Shown: piece by piece, positions 27,852 through 37,821 of the stretch
Layout: the number at the start of each line of letters is the position of its first letter
Numbering within the stretch: the stretch's first letter is position 1
From: Pseudomonas sp. FEN
GTDB taxonomy: Bacteria; Pseudomonadota; Gammaproteobacteria; Pseudomonadales; Pseudomonadaceae
Assembly (NCBI RefSeq): GCF_904067045.1
Contig: NZ_CAJFDC010000001.1
Span: 558,001 to 622,000 of the forward strand
Direction of reading: 5' to 3'
DNA length: 64,000 nucleotides
Translations under genes and position numbers: made by a program
Notes under the pieces: generated by a model
Seen by the model: the letters and a program-made list of their open reading frames with translations, nothing else
Databases searched by the model: none
Told to the model about the DNA's origin: nothing

Positions 27852-29051
27852 ATGCCGCTCACCGCCAAACCCCTTTCCGGACTGAAGGTCATCGAGCTCG
27901 GAACCCTGATCGCCGGCCCTTTCGCCTCGCGCATCTGTGCCGAATTCGGTGCACAGGTGATCAAGGTGGAATCGCCGGACGGCGGCGACCCGTTGCGCAA
28001 ATGGCGCAAGCTGTACGAGGGCACGTCGCTGTGGTGGTTTGTCCAGGCACGCAACAAGCAATCGCTGACGCTGAACCTGAAACACCCGGACGGCCTGGCC
28101 ATCCTCAAGCAATTGCTTGGCGACGCGGACATCCTGATCGAGAACTTCCGCCCCGGCGTACTGGAAAAGCTCGGCCTGGGCTGGGAAACCCTGCACGCGC
28201 TGAACCCGAAGCTGGTGATGGTGCGGTTATCGGGTTTCGGCCAGACCGGGCCGATGAAGGACCAGCCCGGCTTCGGCGCGGTCGGCGAGTCCATGGGCGG
28301 GTTGCGCTACATCACCGGTTTCGAGGATCGACCGCCGGTACGCACCGGGATTTCCATCGGCGATTCGATTGCCGCGCTCTGGGGGGTGATTGGCGCACTG
28401 ATGGCCCTGCGTCATCGCGAAGTCAACGGAGGCAACGGCCAGGTGGTGGACGTGGCCTTGTATGAAGCCATCTTCGCCATGATGGAGAGCATGGTGCCGG
28501 AATTCGACGTGTTCGGTTTTATCCGCGAGCGCACCGGCAACATCATGCCGGGGATCACGCCCTCCTCGATCCACACCACGGCCGATGGCAAGCATGTACA
28601 GATCGGCGCCAACGGTGACGCGATCTTCAAACGCTTCATGCAAGCCATCGATCGCAACGATCTGGCGAACGATCCGGCGCTGGCCAGCAACGATGGCCGC
28701 GACAGCCGGCGTGACGAACTCTATGGTGTGATCGATCGATGGGTGAACAGCCAGTCACTGGACTCGGTGCTCGCCACCCTGAACCAGGCCGAGGTACCGG
28801 CCAGCCGGATCTACAGCGCCGAAGACATGTTCAGCGACCCGCAGTTTCTCGCCCGGGAAATGTTTATCCAGGCCAAGCTGCCGGACGGCAAGGACTTCAA
28901 GATGCCGGGAATCGTGCCGAAACTCTCAGAGACACCGGGCTCCAGCGAATGGGTGGGACCTGAATTGGGCGAGCACAACAACGTGGTGCTGGCCAGCCTG
29001 GGCTATGACGCCGCACGGATTGCACGCTTGCGTGAAAGTGGCGCTATCTAG
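27852..29051 (+). CDS. CaiB/BaiF family CoA transferase
   Basis: A 399-residue class III CoA transferase. It has the typical start LSGLKVIELGTLIAGPFASR, an AEFGAQVIKVESP segment, the LNLKHPDG and IENFRPGVLEKLGLG blocks, and Asp in VDVALYEAIFAMME near the expected catalytic position. The ATG at 27852 is preceded by AGGA. The specific acyl substrate cannot be read from sequence. It is divergent from yaeQ, and a solute-binding protein follows. Confidence 0.92.
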   Translation: MPLTAKPLSGLKVIELGTLIAGPFASRICAEFGAQVIKVESPDGGDPLRKWRKLYEGTSLWWFVQARNKQSLTLNLKHPDGLAILKQLLGDADILIENFRPGVLEKLGLGWETLHALNPKLVMVRLSGFGQTGPMKDQPGFGAVGESMGGLRYITGFEDRPPVRTGISIGDSIAALWGVIGALMALRHREVNGGNGQVVDVALYEAIFAMMESMVPEFDVFGFIRERTGNIMPGITPSSIHTTADGKHVQIGANGDAIFKRFMQAIDRNDLANDPALASNDGRDSRRDELYGVIDRWVNSQSLDSVLATLNQAEVPASRIYSAEDMFSDPQFLAREMFIQAKLPDGKDFKMPGIVPKLSETPGSSEWVGPELGEHNNVVLASLGYDAARIARLRESGAI

Positions 29052-29102
29052 CGTGTCGTGGTGGCAAGACCTTGGCCTGACTGCGCGGAAGGTATGGACG
29101 TC

Positions 29103-30002
29103 ATGAGTCCTCGAATTCTCTGGCAACACCGGCGCTGTCGACGAGCGCTTATCACCCTGCTGGCCACGCTGGTCTTTGCCCTGCCGATAGGCGCCCAGGC
29201 CAAGGACACGCTGATCTGGCTGCTGCGGGACCTGCCGCCGCTGGTGATTTTCGAGGGGCCGCAAAAAGGTCAGGGGGCCGTCGATCAATTGCGCCAGTTG
29301 TTGGCGGCCGCCATGCCCGAGTACGAACATACGACCCTGCGGGTCAACCGGGCGCGAGCCATGCAGATGCTCGCCGAGCCTTCGTTTACCTGCGACGCGG
29401 CGCTGCTCTGGACCGCTGAACGGGCGAAGAAGATTGTGTTCTCCATTCCCAGCCTGGGCTTGACCAGCAACGGATTGGTGGTGCGCCAAGAGGACCGTCC
29501 GCTGATCGAGCCGTTTGTGCGCGACGGCCAAGTGGACCTCGCTGCCCTGCTGGTCAGTGATCATCTGAAACTGGGGATTGTCGCCGAACGCAGCTACGGC
29601 TACCTGATCGACAATCTGTTGCGACAGACCCCCGCGGAGCACTTGGCGCCCCATTACGGCAACGATGCCCAGGGCAATCTGTTGCAGATGCAGCGCTTGG
29701 GACGGCTGACCGCCTTACTCGGCTATTGGGCGGAAATTCGCTACCAGGCCCGGCAACAAGGCATCGTCGCCGAGAACCTGGTGTTTTATCCGATCAAGGG
29801 CATCGCCAAGTACCAGTTCATCCGTGTGGGGTGCTCCAACACGGAACAGGGACGCGCGGCCGTCACCCATATCAACCAGATCCTGCGTGAGCTGCGCCAG
29901 CACCAGTTGCTCGATCTCTATGTGCAATGGCTCGACCCACAGCAGCGGGACGCCTATCTGGAGGACGCCAGGCAGTTTTTCCTGGCCCCTGAGGATCAGT
30001 GA
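29103..30002 (+). CDS. Periplasmic substrate-binding-like protein (TIGR02285 type)
   Basis: About 299 residues. It has an N-terminal signal peptide (ALITLLATLVFALPIGAQA) followed by DTLIWLLRDLPPLVIFEGPQ and a two-lobed bacterial family-3 binding fold (TLRVNRARAMQML, LTALLGYWAEIRYQ). I recall such proteins as TIGR02285, with no known ligand. No transporter genes are adjacent. ATGs at 29094 and 29103 are both possible starts. A terminator follows at 30021. Confidence 0.75.
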   Translation: MSPRILWQHRRCRRALITLLATLVFALPIGAQAKDTLIWLLRDLPPLVIFEGPQKGQGAVDQLRQLLAAAMPEYEHTTLRVNRARAMQMLAEPSFTCDAALLWTAERAKKIVFSIPSLGLTSNGLVVRQEDRPLIEPFVRDGQVDLAALLVSDHLKLGIVAERSYGYLIDNLLRQTPAEHLAPHYGNDAQGNLLQMQRLGRLTALLGYWAEIRYQARQQGIVAENLVFYPIKGIAKYQFIRVGCSNTEQGRAAVTHINQILRELRQHQLLDLYVQWLDPQQRDAYLEDARQFFLAPEDQ

Positions 30003-30020
30003 TAAACGCCAGGCAAAAGA

Positions 30021-30052
30021 AACCCCGAGAAGCGGGGAAACGACTCGGGGTT
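30021..30052 (+). terminator. Terminator-like hairpin
   Basis: AACCCCGAG and CTCGGGGTT arms just after the solute-binding protein gene, with an internal GCGGGG bulge and a short T stretch. Confidence 0.6.
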
Positions 30053-30163
30053 AAACGTGGTCTATAAAGACCAGTACGGCAAGCGACAAACACCGGAGCA
30101 CAATGTTTGCTCCTGCCGATACATATCCGACAACGCGCGCGAAAAAAAGTTTCCCGAGAATCT

Positions 30164-30454
30164 CTACACGCCAGTCGAACGAAACATCTTGTCCCGCGCG
30201 GCGTGACGCAAGGCCGCGATCACAGAGGGCTCCAGGCGTCCTTCGGCAATACGCAGGTCGCGGTGCAAGCCGTCGACCACATCGGTCAACAAACGCTTGT
30301 CGTTCAATTGGGCATGGCTGATTTCACGCTCCAACAGGATCAGGCCCGCGCGGCTGTTCACGGTCAGCCGGCATTCACCATGGCTCCCCGACGGTGTCAG
30401 GGTGACGGGATAAGGACTCAATGCTTCATTCAGCAACAGACTGATACTTTCCAT
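30164..30454 (-). CDS. DUF3509 protein
   Basis: A 96-residue small cytoplasmic protein of a Pseudomonas-restricted family. Recognisable blocks are MESISLLLNEALSPYPVTLT, GECRLTVNS and an REISHAQLNDKRLLTDVVDG helix. The ATG at 30454 is preferred over upstream GTG codons because it matches the usual MES start. It is divergent from the response regulator gene. The function is unknown. Confidence 0.75.
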   Translation of the reverse strand: MESISLLLNEALSPYPVTLTPSGSHGECRLTVNSRAGLILLEREISHAQLNDKRLLTDVVDGLHRDLRIAEGRLEPSVIAALRHAARDKMFRSTGV

Positions 30455-30620
30455 CTCGATCACCACTCAATAGTCAGAACCCGACAGATCAAAAACAAAG
30501 GGGCTGTAGTCAATGACCGCCAGTCAGAGAAGAAAGTTCGTCAAGCCAGCTAACCGGATACTGGTAGAAACCGCACATCCGGCAGTTCCTAGCGTTCCAT
30601 TGCGAGCATGAACCAGAAAG

Positions 30621-31298
30621 ATGACAGAGAGAAAACAGCGAAACGCCTCACCTCCCCCCTTGCGCATCATCCTCGCCGACGATCATCCGATTTTTCTGAT
30701 TGGCCTGCGTGTTGTTCTCGAGCAAGACCCAGGACTGAGCGTTGTTGGCGAGGCCAGCACGCCAGAGGAACTGCTCGGACTTCTGCAAAGCACTACCTGC
30801 GAGATGCTGGTCACGGATTTCATGATGCCGGTCGAACAGCAGAATGACGGTCTGCGCATGCTGGAAAGCGTGACTCGGCAGCACCCGCACCTGCCGATCG
30901 TGGTGGTCACCATGCTCAACAATGCCGGGCTGTTCCGTTCCATTCTCGACCTCGGCGTGATGGGGCTGCTGAGCAAGGCCAGCCTAGCCGCCGAGCTGCC
31001 GGTCGCCATCGCCCAGGCACGGCGCCGACGGCTCTACGTAGCCAACTCCATTCGTCAGATATTGGCGCTGGCAGGCGAGGTCGGCGAGCACCGCCTGGGC
31101 GACCAGGAACAACTTTCACCCCGGGAGCTGGAGGTGACACGCCTGCTGGCGGCCGGGCGTACCGTCGGTGAAATCGCCACGCAGTTGAGCCGCAGCAAGC
31201 AGACGGTGAGCGCCCAGAAGGTCAGTGCCATGCGCAAGCTCGGCTTGTCCAACAATGCGGCGTTGTTTCTCTACCTGCAGGAACATGGCCTGGCCTGA
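30621..31298 (+). CDS. rocA1: LuxR-type response regulator (RocA1/SadA-like)
   Basis: 225 residues: a REC domain (LRIILADDHPIFLIGL, phospho-acceptor Asp in MLVTDFMMP) followed by a LuxR helix-turn-helix (LSPRELEVTRLLAAGRTVGE, SRSKQTVSAQKVSAMRKLGL). It is convergent with the EAL response regulator and near the BvgS-like kinase. This trio matches the P. aeruginosa RocS1-RocR-RocA1 (SadARS) set, which controls fimbriae and biofilm maturation. The role here is inferred from that. Confidence 0.85.
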   Translation: MTERKQRNASPPPLRIILADDHPIFLIGLRVVLEQDPGLSVVGEASTPEELLGLLQSTTCEMLVTDFMMPVEQQNDGLRMLESVTRQHPHLPIVVVTMLNNAGLFRSILDLGVMGLLSKASLAAELPVAIAQARRRRLYVANSIRQILALAGEVGEHRLGDQEQLSPRELEVTRLLAAGRTVGEIATQLSRSKQTVSAQKVSAMRKLGLSNNAALFLYLQEHGLA

Positions 31299-31311
31299 AA
31301 GGGGCCGGTCG

Positions 31312-32577
31312 TCAGAGGCTCACGCTGTCCGCGGGTACGTATTCCACCCGCGCGGGCAGCGGGCACCCCGCGCCGAACCCCGCCACTTCAAGCCAGGACA
31401 ACAGCTCGGCGCGACTCATGGGCGGGGCCACGAAGCTGCCTTGAATCAGCCCGTCCCCCAGGGCCATGACCGCCTGGTAGTCGCTTTCGCTTGCAACCCC
31501 GCTGAGCACCACTTGCAAGTTCATGCCTCGCGCCATCCGCCAGACTCCGTCGACGATGGCCGACTTGCGCGGGTCCGCCGCCATCCCGAGCACGAATGGC
31601 GCGGCGATCTTCAGTTCCGTGAACGGTAACTCAAGCAGGCGCCGCAGGCTGCTCCCGCCCATGCCGAAATCGCCGACCGCCAACTGGCAGCCGAGCATGC
31701 GTAACCTCAGCAAGCCCTCGGCCAGCGCAATGGCGCTGGTGAATTCGGTTGTTTCCAGCACATCGAGGGTCACTCGCGCGGCAGGTAAGTCGAAGCGCTC
31801 CAGCAAGGCTTTCAGGCGCGCGGCGAAGTCCAGCTGTTCGACCATGCTTCCCGGTATACCCACGGTGATCGGCAAGGCTTCCTCGGTGGCGAAACGCACC
31901 TCGGCCGACAGGCTCACGGCCAGTTCCAACACCTGCCAGATCAACGCCTGTGCCAACCCGGCGTACTCGAGCACCGGCATGAAACTGTCGGGCAGCAACA
32001 ACCCCTGCTCCGGGTGTTGCCAGCGCACCAGCGCCTCGACTCCCGCGACGCGACCGTGCGCCGTCAAGCGTGGCTGAAAGTGCGCGGTACAGTATTTCTC
32101 GATGGCCGCGGTACCTGCGCACGCCTGGAGTTCGTGCAGCGACAGCAGCTCACAGACCTGGGCCAGCGGCAGGCCCGGCCGCCGACGAGCGAAACGCTGC
32201 TGGTAGATCGCCAGCAACTCCGCCAGAGTCGCGGCCGAGGCCGGCTTGCGCAGACAACCGAGGACGTGCAGCCCCAACTGGCGGGCCATATGCGCCGCGC
32301 CCTCAAGTACCTCCAGCTCGGCGCTGCTGAGGATGATCAGGGCCTGTGCCTCCTGCCCTTCGGCCATGCAACGAATCAGCTCCAGGCCATCGCCCTCCTC
32401 CAGGTGCAGGTCGCAGATGGCGACGTCGACTGGGCCGCGATTGGCCAACGATTGCCGGGCACCCTCGACATTTTCCGCCGTCAGCACATCAAACACGCCG
32501 GTGGCATTGAGCATCTGGTGCAGGGCCATCAGTTGAAAGGGGTTGTCTTCAAGAATCAGGACTTTGAGTGCGCGCAT
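31312..32577 (-). CDS. rocR: REC-EAL response regulator (RocR-like), EAL site degenerate
   Basis: 421 residues. REC domain: VLILEDNPFQLMAL, Asp in VAICDLHLEEGDG, Lys in GCLRKP. The EAL domain follows from about 165: GVEALVRWQHPEQGLLLPDS, DVLETTEF, GDFGMGGSSLRRLL, TELKI. Against the catalytic set of c-di-GMP phosphodiesterases, the VNxS Asn is Gly (TVGIPGS), the first Asp of DDFG is Gly (VGDFG), and the Glu of the EGVE motif is Ser (LSGVAS). Several metal or catalytic ligands are therefore lost, and it probably binds rather than degrades c-di-GMP. The start at 32577 has GGAG. Confidence 0.85.
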   Translation of the reverse strand: MRALKVLILEDNPFQLMALHQMLNATGVFDVLTAENVEGARQSLANRGPVDVAICDLHLEEGDGLELIRCMAEGQEAQALIILSSAELEVLEGAAHMARQLGLHVLGCLRKPASAATLAELLAIYQQRFARRRPGLPLAQVCELLSLHELQACAGTAAIEKYCTAHFQPRLTAHGRVAGVEALVRWQHPEQGLLLPDSFMPVLEYAGLAQALIWQVLELAVSLSAEVRFATEEALPITVGIPGSMVEQLDFAARLKALLERFDLPAARVTLDVLETTEFTSAIALAEGLLRLRMLGCQLAVGDFGMGGSSLRRLLELPFTELKIAAPFVLGMAADPRKSAIVDGVWRMARGMNLQVVLSGVASESDYQAVMALGDGLIQGSFVAPPMSRAELLSWLEVAGFGAGCPLPARVEYVPADSVSL

Positions 32578-32664
32578 CGAGGGGCTCCACAAAATGAGGC
32601 GGCCGTGGTCCGCAATCACCTTCGAGCTTAATCAACGCCCCGGTAACGCCCCATAGGACAAGTC

Positions 32665-35600
32665 CTAAAGTGCCGGAATATCCACCTGCAAATGCACTTC
32701 GATGTCGTCGAGCACCCGCTCGATGGCTTGTTTGAGCGCCTGCCCGTCCGAGGCCACTCGCTCGTCGGATTTGAGCCGCACACAGCTGTCCAGATCGGCG
32801 CAGGCACGTGCCAGGGCAATGGCATCGATCAGGCAGGCGATCCCCTTGAGCCGATGGACCGCCACCCCCAGGCCCTCCCAGTTGCTCAGCCCGACCGCCA
32901 GCTCCAGCGCGCCGCGCTCCTGTTCGAGGTTCTTGCGCAACTCCAGCAGCATGCGCCGCATGACCTCGGCGTTGGCACAGGTCATGCTGTTCAGGGCCTG
33001 AATATCAAATGAGCGCTCGGGTACGATGCTCGCCAGCAGCTGCGCCAGGTCGTCCAGGGAGACCGGCTTGACCAGCAGCTCAATCATCCCCGCCTCCAGG
33101 CAATGCTGACGTTCGTCGCTCAGGGCATTGGCCGTACAACCAACGACCGGACAGCTCTCCCGGACCTCGAGCTGGCGTATCGCCGCGGCCAGCGCATAGC
33201 CGCTCATGTCCGGCATGTTGCAATCGGTGATCACCAGGTCGAAAGGCTCCTGCCGCAAGGCTTGCAACGCGGCCTCGCCACTCTGGCAGGCCACGACCCG
33301 CTGGCCGAGAAAACTCAACTGCTGGTTGAGCACCAGGCAATTGGCGGACAGGTCATCGACAATCAGCACCTTGAGGGATGCCAGTCGAGGCCGGCGGTCC
33401 TCCGCGGCGGGAGACACGATCAGGGCCGGTTCCACGGGCTTGAGCGCCAGCTCGATATGCACCCGGGTGCCTTGTCCCGGTTGGCTGAGCAAGGCGATGG
33501 TGCCCCCCATCAACTCCACCAGTTGCTTGCAGATGCTCAAGCCCAGGCCGGTTCCGCCATATTCCTCATCGGCTTGACCACGAATCTGGACAAACGGTGC
33601 GAAGAGCGTTTTCTGCTGTTCGAGGCCGATCCCCTTGCCGCTGTCTTCGATAGTGATGCACAGGCTTTCCTGGTCCGCCGTGCGTGACAGACTGCGCACA
33701 CGAATACGCACAAAGCCCTCGGCGGTGAATTTCAGCGCATTGCCGATCAGGTTGTTCAACACCTGGCGCAAACGCAGCGGGTCGATCCAGTAATCGCCCT
33801 CAAGCCCCGGTTCGATCTCCAGGCTCAGTTCGACGCCCTTTTCCCGTGCGGCGGCCTCGAACAGTTGCCGCACGCTTTCCAGCACCGCGGCCAGGGAGCT
33901 GGCGCGCAACGCCAGGTGCATGCCACCGGCCTCGATCTTGGCCAGGTCCAGGCTGTCGCCGATCAAGGCCGTCAGCTCCTGCGCCGATTGATAAGCCACC
34001 TGCAACGCCTGGGAAAAGCCGCGGCCATTGGCGCGGGCCTGCTCGCGCTCCAGTTCGAGCAGGCCAATGATGGCCACCATCGGGGTGCGAATTTCATGGC
34101 TCATGGTGGCCAGAAATGCGCTCTTGGCCTGGTTGGCCTGCTCCGCCTGCTGGCGCGCCTCCATCAGTTGGGCTTCGAGCTGCTTGCGTTCGGTAATGTC
34201 GATCCAGCCGCCCAGCAGCCCCTGCAACTGGGCCTCCGCCGAGTAGAACGGCACCATCCACTGATAGATGTCGATCCTGCCGCTGGCAAAGTCGAGCTGG
34301 CGGTCCCGGAACAGCGGCTGCTGGGTCTCGAACAACTGGAGGAACTCGGCATGCAGTTGCTCCGCGGTCGCCAGGGGCAAAATATCCACTTCGGTGATCC
34401 GTCGACCTTGCACTTGCTCCAACGAGGTGGAAAAGCGTTCCTCGTAACTGCGGTTGCAGGTCATCAGGCGCCCGTCCAGGTCGCGCACGAAAATCGGATT
34501 GGGGATCCCGTCCAGCAGGGCACGCTGGAAGGCCAACTGGTCGCTGAGTTCCTGTTCGGCCCGGCGGCGCTGGCGAATCTGGATGTTCAAGCGGCGGTTC
34601 CAGGCCAGGGAGACACCGCCCAGCAGGATCATCACCGCCGTCAGGCCGTAGACCCAGCGCGGCACCCGCTCCCAGACCGGGCGCATCGGCGCCAGGCCGA
34701 TCGCACCGTGCCATTTGATGCGCAACGCGCGCAGTTCGGCCACCGGGAACGCCTCCAGGGCCTTGTTCAGGATACCGAGCAACTCCGGTTCGGTCTTGAG
34801 CACCGAGAAACTGTCGGCTGACCACAGCCCCTCGACGCTGCGCCCGACCTTCAGCCGCCCGGGCGGATACAGATAGGCCCGCGTATCGCTCTGGATCGTC
34901 GCGGTGGCCTCGCCGCGCTCGACCATTGCCCGCGCCTCCTCGGGCGTCTTGACCGTGCGCAGGTCGATATCCGGATAGCCCCGACGGATCATCGGCTCCA
35001 AGGCGTGTTTCTCCGGCAGCACCAGCACCCGCCCGGACAACTGGGAAAGCGCGCCAAGTGGCGAGTCGTGCACGCGCACCACGAACACCCAGGCGCTGCC
35101 ACCAAAGGCATAGGTGAAATTCAGGAAGGCCTTGCGCTCGACGCTCTCGGCCAGTGTCGTGCTCATCAGTGCCTTGCCATCGTGGAGCAGGCTGACACTC
35201 TCGGCGGTGGAACCGGTCTCCCGGAAGTCGAACTGCAGGCCGGTCATGCGCGCAATGCGTGACAGCAGATCCGGGTTGAGGCCAACCCAGCGGTTGTGAC
35301 CGTCCTTGTAGATATGCGGCGGGTACGGCTGGGCCACCACCGTGACCCGTGGGTGGCGGTCGATCCAGGCCAGCTCCGCCGCGCTGAGGCTGATGCGCGG
35401 CTGAGCGATATCCGAACCGAACCCGGTGGTCCAGCGGGCCAGGATCTCCCGCCGCGTGGCGTTGTCGGTGTTGTCCAGGACCCGCTCCACCAGGCCGCTG
35501 AGCACTGGATCGGACTGGCGCGTGGCAAAGGCAAAACCAATCGGCGGCAAGTCGCTCTTGTCCTTGATCTGCACGCCCATGTAAGGCCGCAGGCTCTTGT

Positions 35601-36258
35601 AGGCACGGACAATCACCTCGTTGCCGATAAAGGCCTCGACCTCGCCCTGGGAGAGGGCTTCCAGGGCACTGTAGAGGGTCGGAGCGAGGATGATCTCGCT
35701 CTCGGGGTAGGTGGCATGCACGACCTGGGCATCGGCGTAGCCATCGAGCAGCACCACCTTCTTGCCGTTGAGATCATGCAGATCGTGCGCGCCGGCGCGG
35801 CCGACGATCACCGAACGATCCGGCATATAGTCGCTGGAGAACGTCAGCCCGGGCACGCCGCGCTCGTAGCCGTTGGCACTGGTGAGAATATCGATCTGCC
35901 CGCTGCGCAGGGCGTCGACGGCCTGGTCGCGCTCGCCGAAGCCGAGCACCTGGACCTGCACTCCCAGGCGATCGCGGATCAGCCCCACGTAATCGGCACT
36001 GATGCCCTGGTAGCGGTTGCGGTCATTGGTGATATCGATGGGTTCATAGTCGGCCACCGAAATCCCCACCCGCAAGGTTCGCTCGGCCAGCCATTGCTCC
36101 TCTTCCGGGTTCAGCGGCAGGCGCTCGACCGCGACGAACGACGGCGGCAAGCTGAACGGCAGGCCCTGGGCCGCCATTGCGCAGGCGGGCAGGCACAGCA
36201 GCAGCCACCACGACAACCTGGCCAGAACGGATTGTATGGATCGAGCCAAAAACACCAT
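32665..36258 (-). CDS. rocS1: BvgS-like hybrid sensor kinase (RocS1/SadS-like)
   Basis: A 1197-residue membrane sensor. In order: a signal peptide ([14 protein letters not shown]), two tandem family-3 solute-binding domains (about 62-285 and 300-520), a transmembrane segment at about 530-552 ([16 protein letters not shown]), PAS (about 575-690), HisKA (His in [14 protein letters not shown], ~721), HATPase ([27 protein letters not shown]), a REC domain ([12 protein letters not shown], ~1010) and an Hpt domain ([13 protein letters not shown], ~1133). This full phosphorelay feeds the neighbouring response regulators. It is directly upstream of the REC-EAL gene on the same strand. Confidence 0.9.
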   Translation of the reverse strand: MVFLARSIQSVLARLSWWLLLCLPACAMAAQGLPFSLPPSFVAVERLPLNPEEEQWLAERTLRVGISVADYEPIDITNDRNRYQGISADYVGLIRDRLGVQVQVLGFGERDQAVDALRSGQIDILTSANGYERGVPGLTFSSDYMPDRSVIVGRAGAHDLHDLNGKKVVLLDGYADAQVVHATYPESEIILAPTLYSALEALSQGEVEAFIGNEVIVRAYKSLRPYMGVQIKDKSDLPPIGFAFATRQSDPVLSGLVERVLDNTDNATRREILARWTTGFGSDIAQPRISLSAAELAWIDRHPRVTVVAQPYPPHIYKDGHNRWVGLNPDLLSRIARMTGLQFDFRETGSTAESVSLLHDGKALMSTTLAESVERKAFLNFTYAFGGSAWVFVVRVHDSPLGALSQLSGRVLVLPEKHALEPMIRRGYPDIDLRTVKTPEEARAMVERGEATATIQSDTRAYLYPPGRLKVGRSVEGLWSADSFSVLKTEPELLGILNKALEAFPVAELRALRIKWHGAIGLAPMRPVWERVPRWVYGLTAVMILLGGVSLAWNRRLNIQIRQRRRAEQELSDQLAFQRALLDGIPNPIFVRDLDGRLMTCNRSYEERFSTSLEQVQGRRITEVDILPLATAEQLHAEFLQLFETQQPLFRDRQLDFASGRIDIYQWMVPFYSAEAQLQGLLGGWIDITERKQLEAQLMEARQQAEQANQAKSAFLATMSHEIRTPMVAIIGLLELEREQARANGRGFSQALQVAYQSAQELTALIGDSLDLAKIEAGGMHLALRASSLAAVLESVRQLFEAAAREKGVELSLEIEPGLEGDYWIDPLRLRQVLNNLIGNALKFTAEGFVRIRVRSLSRTADQESLCITIEDSGKGIGLEQQKTLFAPFVQIRGQADEEYGGTGLGLSICKQLVELMGGTIALLSQPGQGTRVHIELALKPVEPALIVSPAAEDRRPRLASLKVLIVDDLSANCLVLNQQLSFLGQRVVACQSGEAALQALRQEPFDLVITDCNMPDMSGYALAAAIRQLEVRESCPVVGCTANALSDERQHCLEAGMIELLVKPVSLDDLAQLLASIVPERSFDIQALNSMTCANAEVMRRMLLELRKNLEQERGALELAVGLSNWEGLGVAVHRLKGIACLIDAIALARACADLDSCVRLKSDERVASDGQALKQAIERVLDDIEVHLQVDIPAL

Positions 36259-36333
36259 GACGAACTACCTGCCCCCTTCGGTCCATTTCAGGAAATGGCA
36301 AAAAAACAGGGCAAGTTTGACATGCGAAAACGA

Positions 36334-36359
36334 TAAAGCCCGCCAAGGGGCGGGCTTTA
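36334..36359 (-). terminator. Intrinsic terminator after thrC
   Basis: TAAAGCCCGCC and GGCGGGCTTTA arms with a 4-base loop, located 20 bases after the thrC stop. Confidence 0.85.
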
Positions 36360-36380
36360 ATGTGTGACCTTTCTAGTCTG

Positions 36381-37790
36381 TCAGAGCGCTTTGCCGCGGT
36401 TGCCATGCTGGCTGACAAAGGCCTGAACGGCTTTCAAGTCATTGGCCAATACGGTGCAACGCTCATCTCGCTCAAACAAATCCGAAAGATGCGCAGGTAG
36501 TTCAAGTGCTTTTCCTACGCCTGCCTTCTCCACTGCCTCGGGGAACTTGACCGGATGCGCGGTTCCCAGCACCACCATCGGGATATCCAGGCTGCGTCGG
36601 CACTCACGGGCCGCGCGGACACCGATAGCGGTATGTGGATCGAGGACCTCACCGCTCTGGGCAAAGACTTCGGCGATGGTTTCGCAGGTCTGCGCATCGT
36701 CCACGGCCAGGGAATCGAACAGCCTGCGCGCTTCCGTCCAGCGATCCTGATCGACACTGAACCCGCCACCCTGCTTGAAGGTGTCCATCAACCCGGCGAT
36801 GGCCGCGCCATTGCGCCCGTGCAGGTCGAACAGCAGGCGTTCGAAGTTCGACGAAACCATGATGTCCATGGATGGCGACAGGGTCGCGTGCAGGGTTTCC
36901 TTGACGTACTGGTTGCCGCTCATGAAGCGGTGCAGGATGTCATTGCGGTTGGTGGCGACAATCAGTTGATTGATCGGCAGACCCATGTTGCGCGCCAGGT
37001 AGCCGGCGAAGATATCGCCGAAGTTGCCGGTCGGTACCGAGAACGCCACCGAACGGGCCGGACCGCCCAACTGCAAGGCCGCGTGGAAGTAGTAGACGAT
37101 CTGGGCCATGATCCGCGCCCAGTTGATCGAGTTCACCGCCACCAGCCGCGTGCCCTTGAGGAAACTCTGGTCGGCGAAGCTGTTCTTGACCATTTCCTGG
37201 CAATCGTCGAAGTTGCCTTCGATGGCGATGTTGTGGATGTTGTCGCCGAACAGGGTGGTCATCTGCCGGCGCTGCACCTCGGACACCCGGTTGTGCGGAT
37301 GGAGGATGAAGATGTCGACGTTTTCGCAGTGCTTGCAGCCTTCGATGGCGGCCGAACCGGTGTCGCCGGAGGTGGCGCCGATGATCACCACGCGCTCGCC
37401 ACGCTTTTCCAGCACGTAGTCGAGCAGGCGACCGAGCAGTTGCAGGGCGAAGTCCTTGAACGCCAGGGTCGGGCCGTGGAACAGCTCCAGCACCCATTCG
37501 TTGCCGTTCAGTTGGCGCAACGGCGCCACGGCGTCATGGGCGAAGACACCGTAGGTTTCCTCGAGAATCTTCTTGAAGTCGGCGTCCGGAATGCTGCCGG
37601 TGACGAACGGGCGCATGACCCGGAACGCCAGCTCGTGGTACGGCAGGCCGGCCCAGGAAGCGATTTCCTCCTGGGTGAAGCGTGGCAGGTTTTCCGGCAC
37701 GTACAGGCCGCCGTCGCTGGCCAGGCCGGCCAGCAGCACGTCTTCGAAGTTCAGGGCCGGTGCCTGGCCGCGGGTACTGATGTAACGCAT
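36381..37790 (-). CDS. thrC: Threonine synthase
   Basis: A 469-residue PLP enzyme converting O-phosphohomoserine to threonine. The start MRYISTRGQAPALNFEDVLL, the PLP lysine in TLAFKDFALQLLG, and the GATSGDTGSAAIEG and FSVPTGNFGDIFAGYLARN segments are diagnostic of the long bacterial ThrC class. It is 31 bases downstream of hom, forming a hom-thrC operon, and ends at a strong terminator. Confidence 0.97.
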   Translation of the reverse strand: MRYISTRGQAPALNFEDVLLAGLASDGGLYVPENLPRFTQEEIASWAGLPYHELAFRVMRPFVTGSIPDADFKKILEETYGVFAHDAVAPLRQLNGNEWVLELFHGPTLAFKDFALQLLGRLLDYVLEKRGERVVIIGATSGDTGSAAIEGCKHCENVDIFILHPHNRVSEVQRRQMTTLFGDNIHNIAIEGNFDDCQEMVKNSFADQSFLKGTRLVAVNSINWARIMAQIVYYFHAALQLGGPARSVAFSVPTGNFGDIFAGYLARNMGLPINQLIVATNRNDILHRFMSGNQYVKETLHATLSPSMDIMVSSNFERLLFDLHGRNGAAIAGLMDTFKQGGGFSVDQDRWTEARRLFDSLAVDDAQTCETIAEVFAQSGEVLDPHTAIGVRAARECRRSLDIPMVVLGTAHPVKFPEAVEKAGVGKALELPAHLSDLFERDERCTVLANDLKAVQAFVSQHGNRGKAL

Positions 37791-37821
37791 GAAGAATTCC
37801 TCTCTGATCGGCGGCGCCGGC

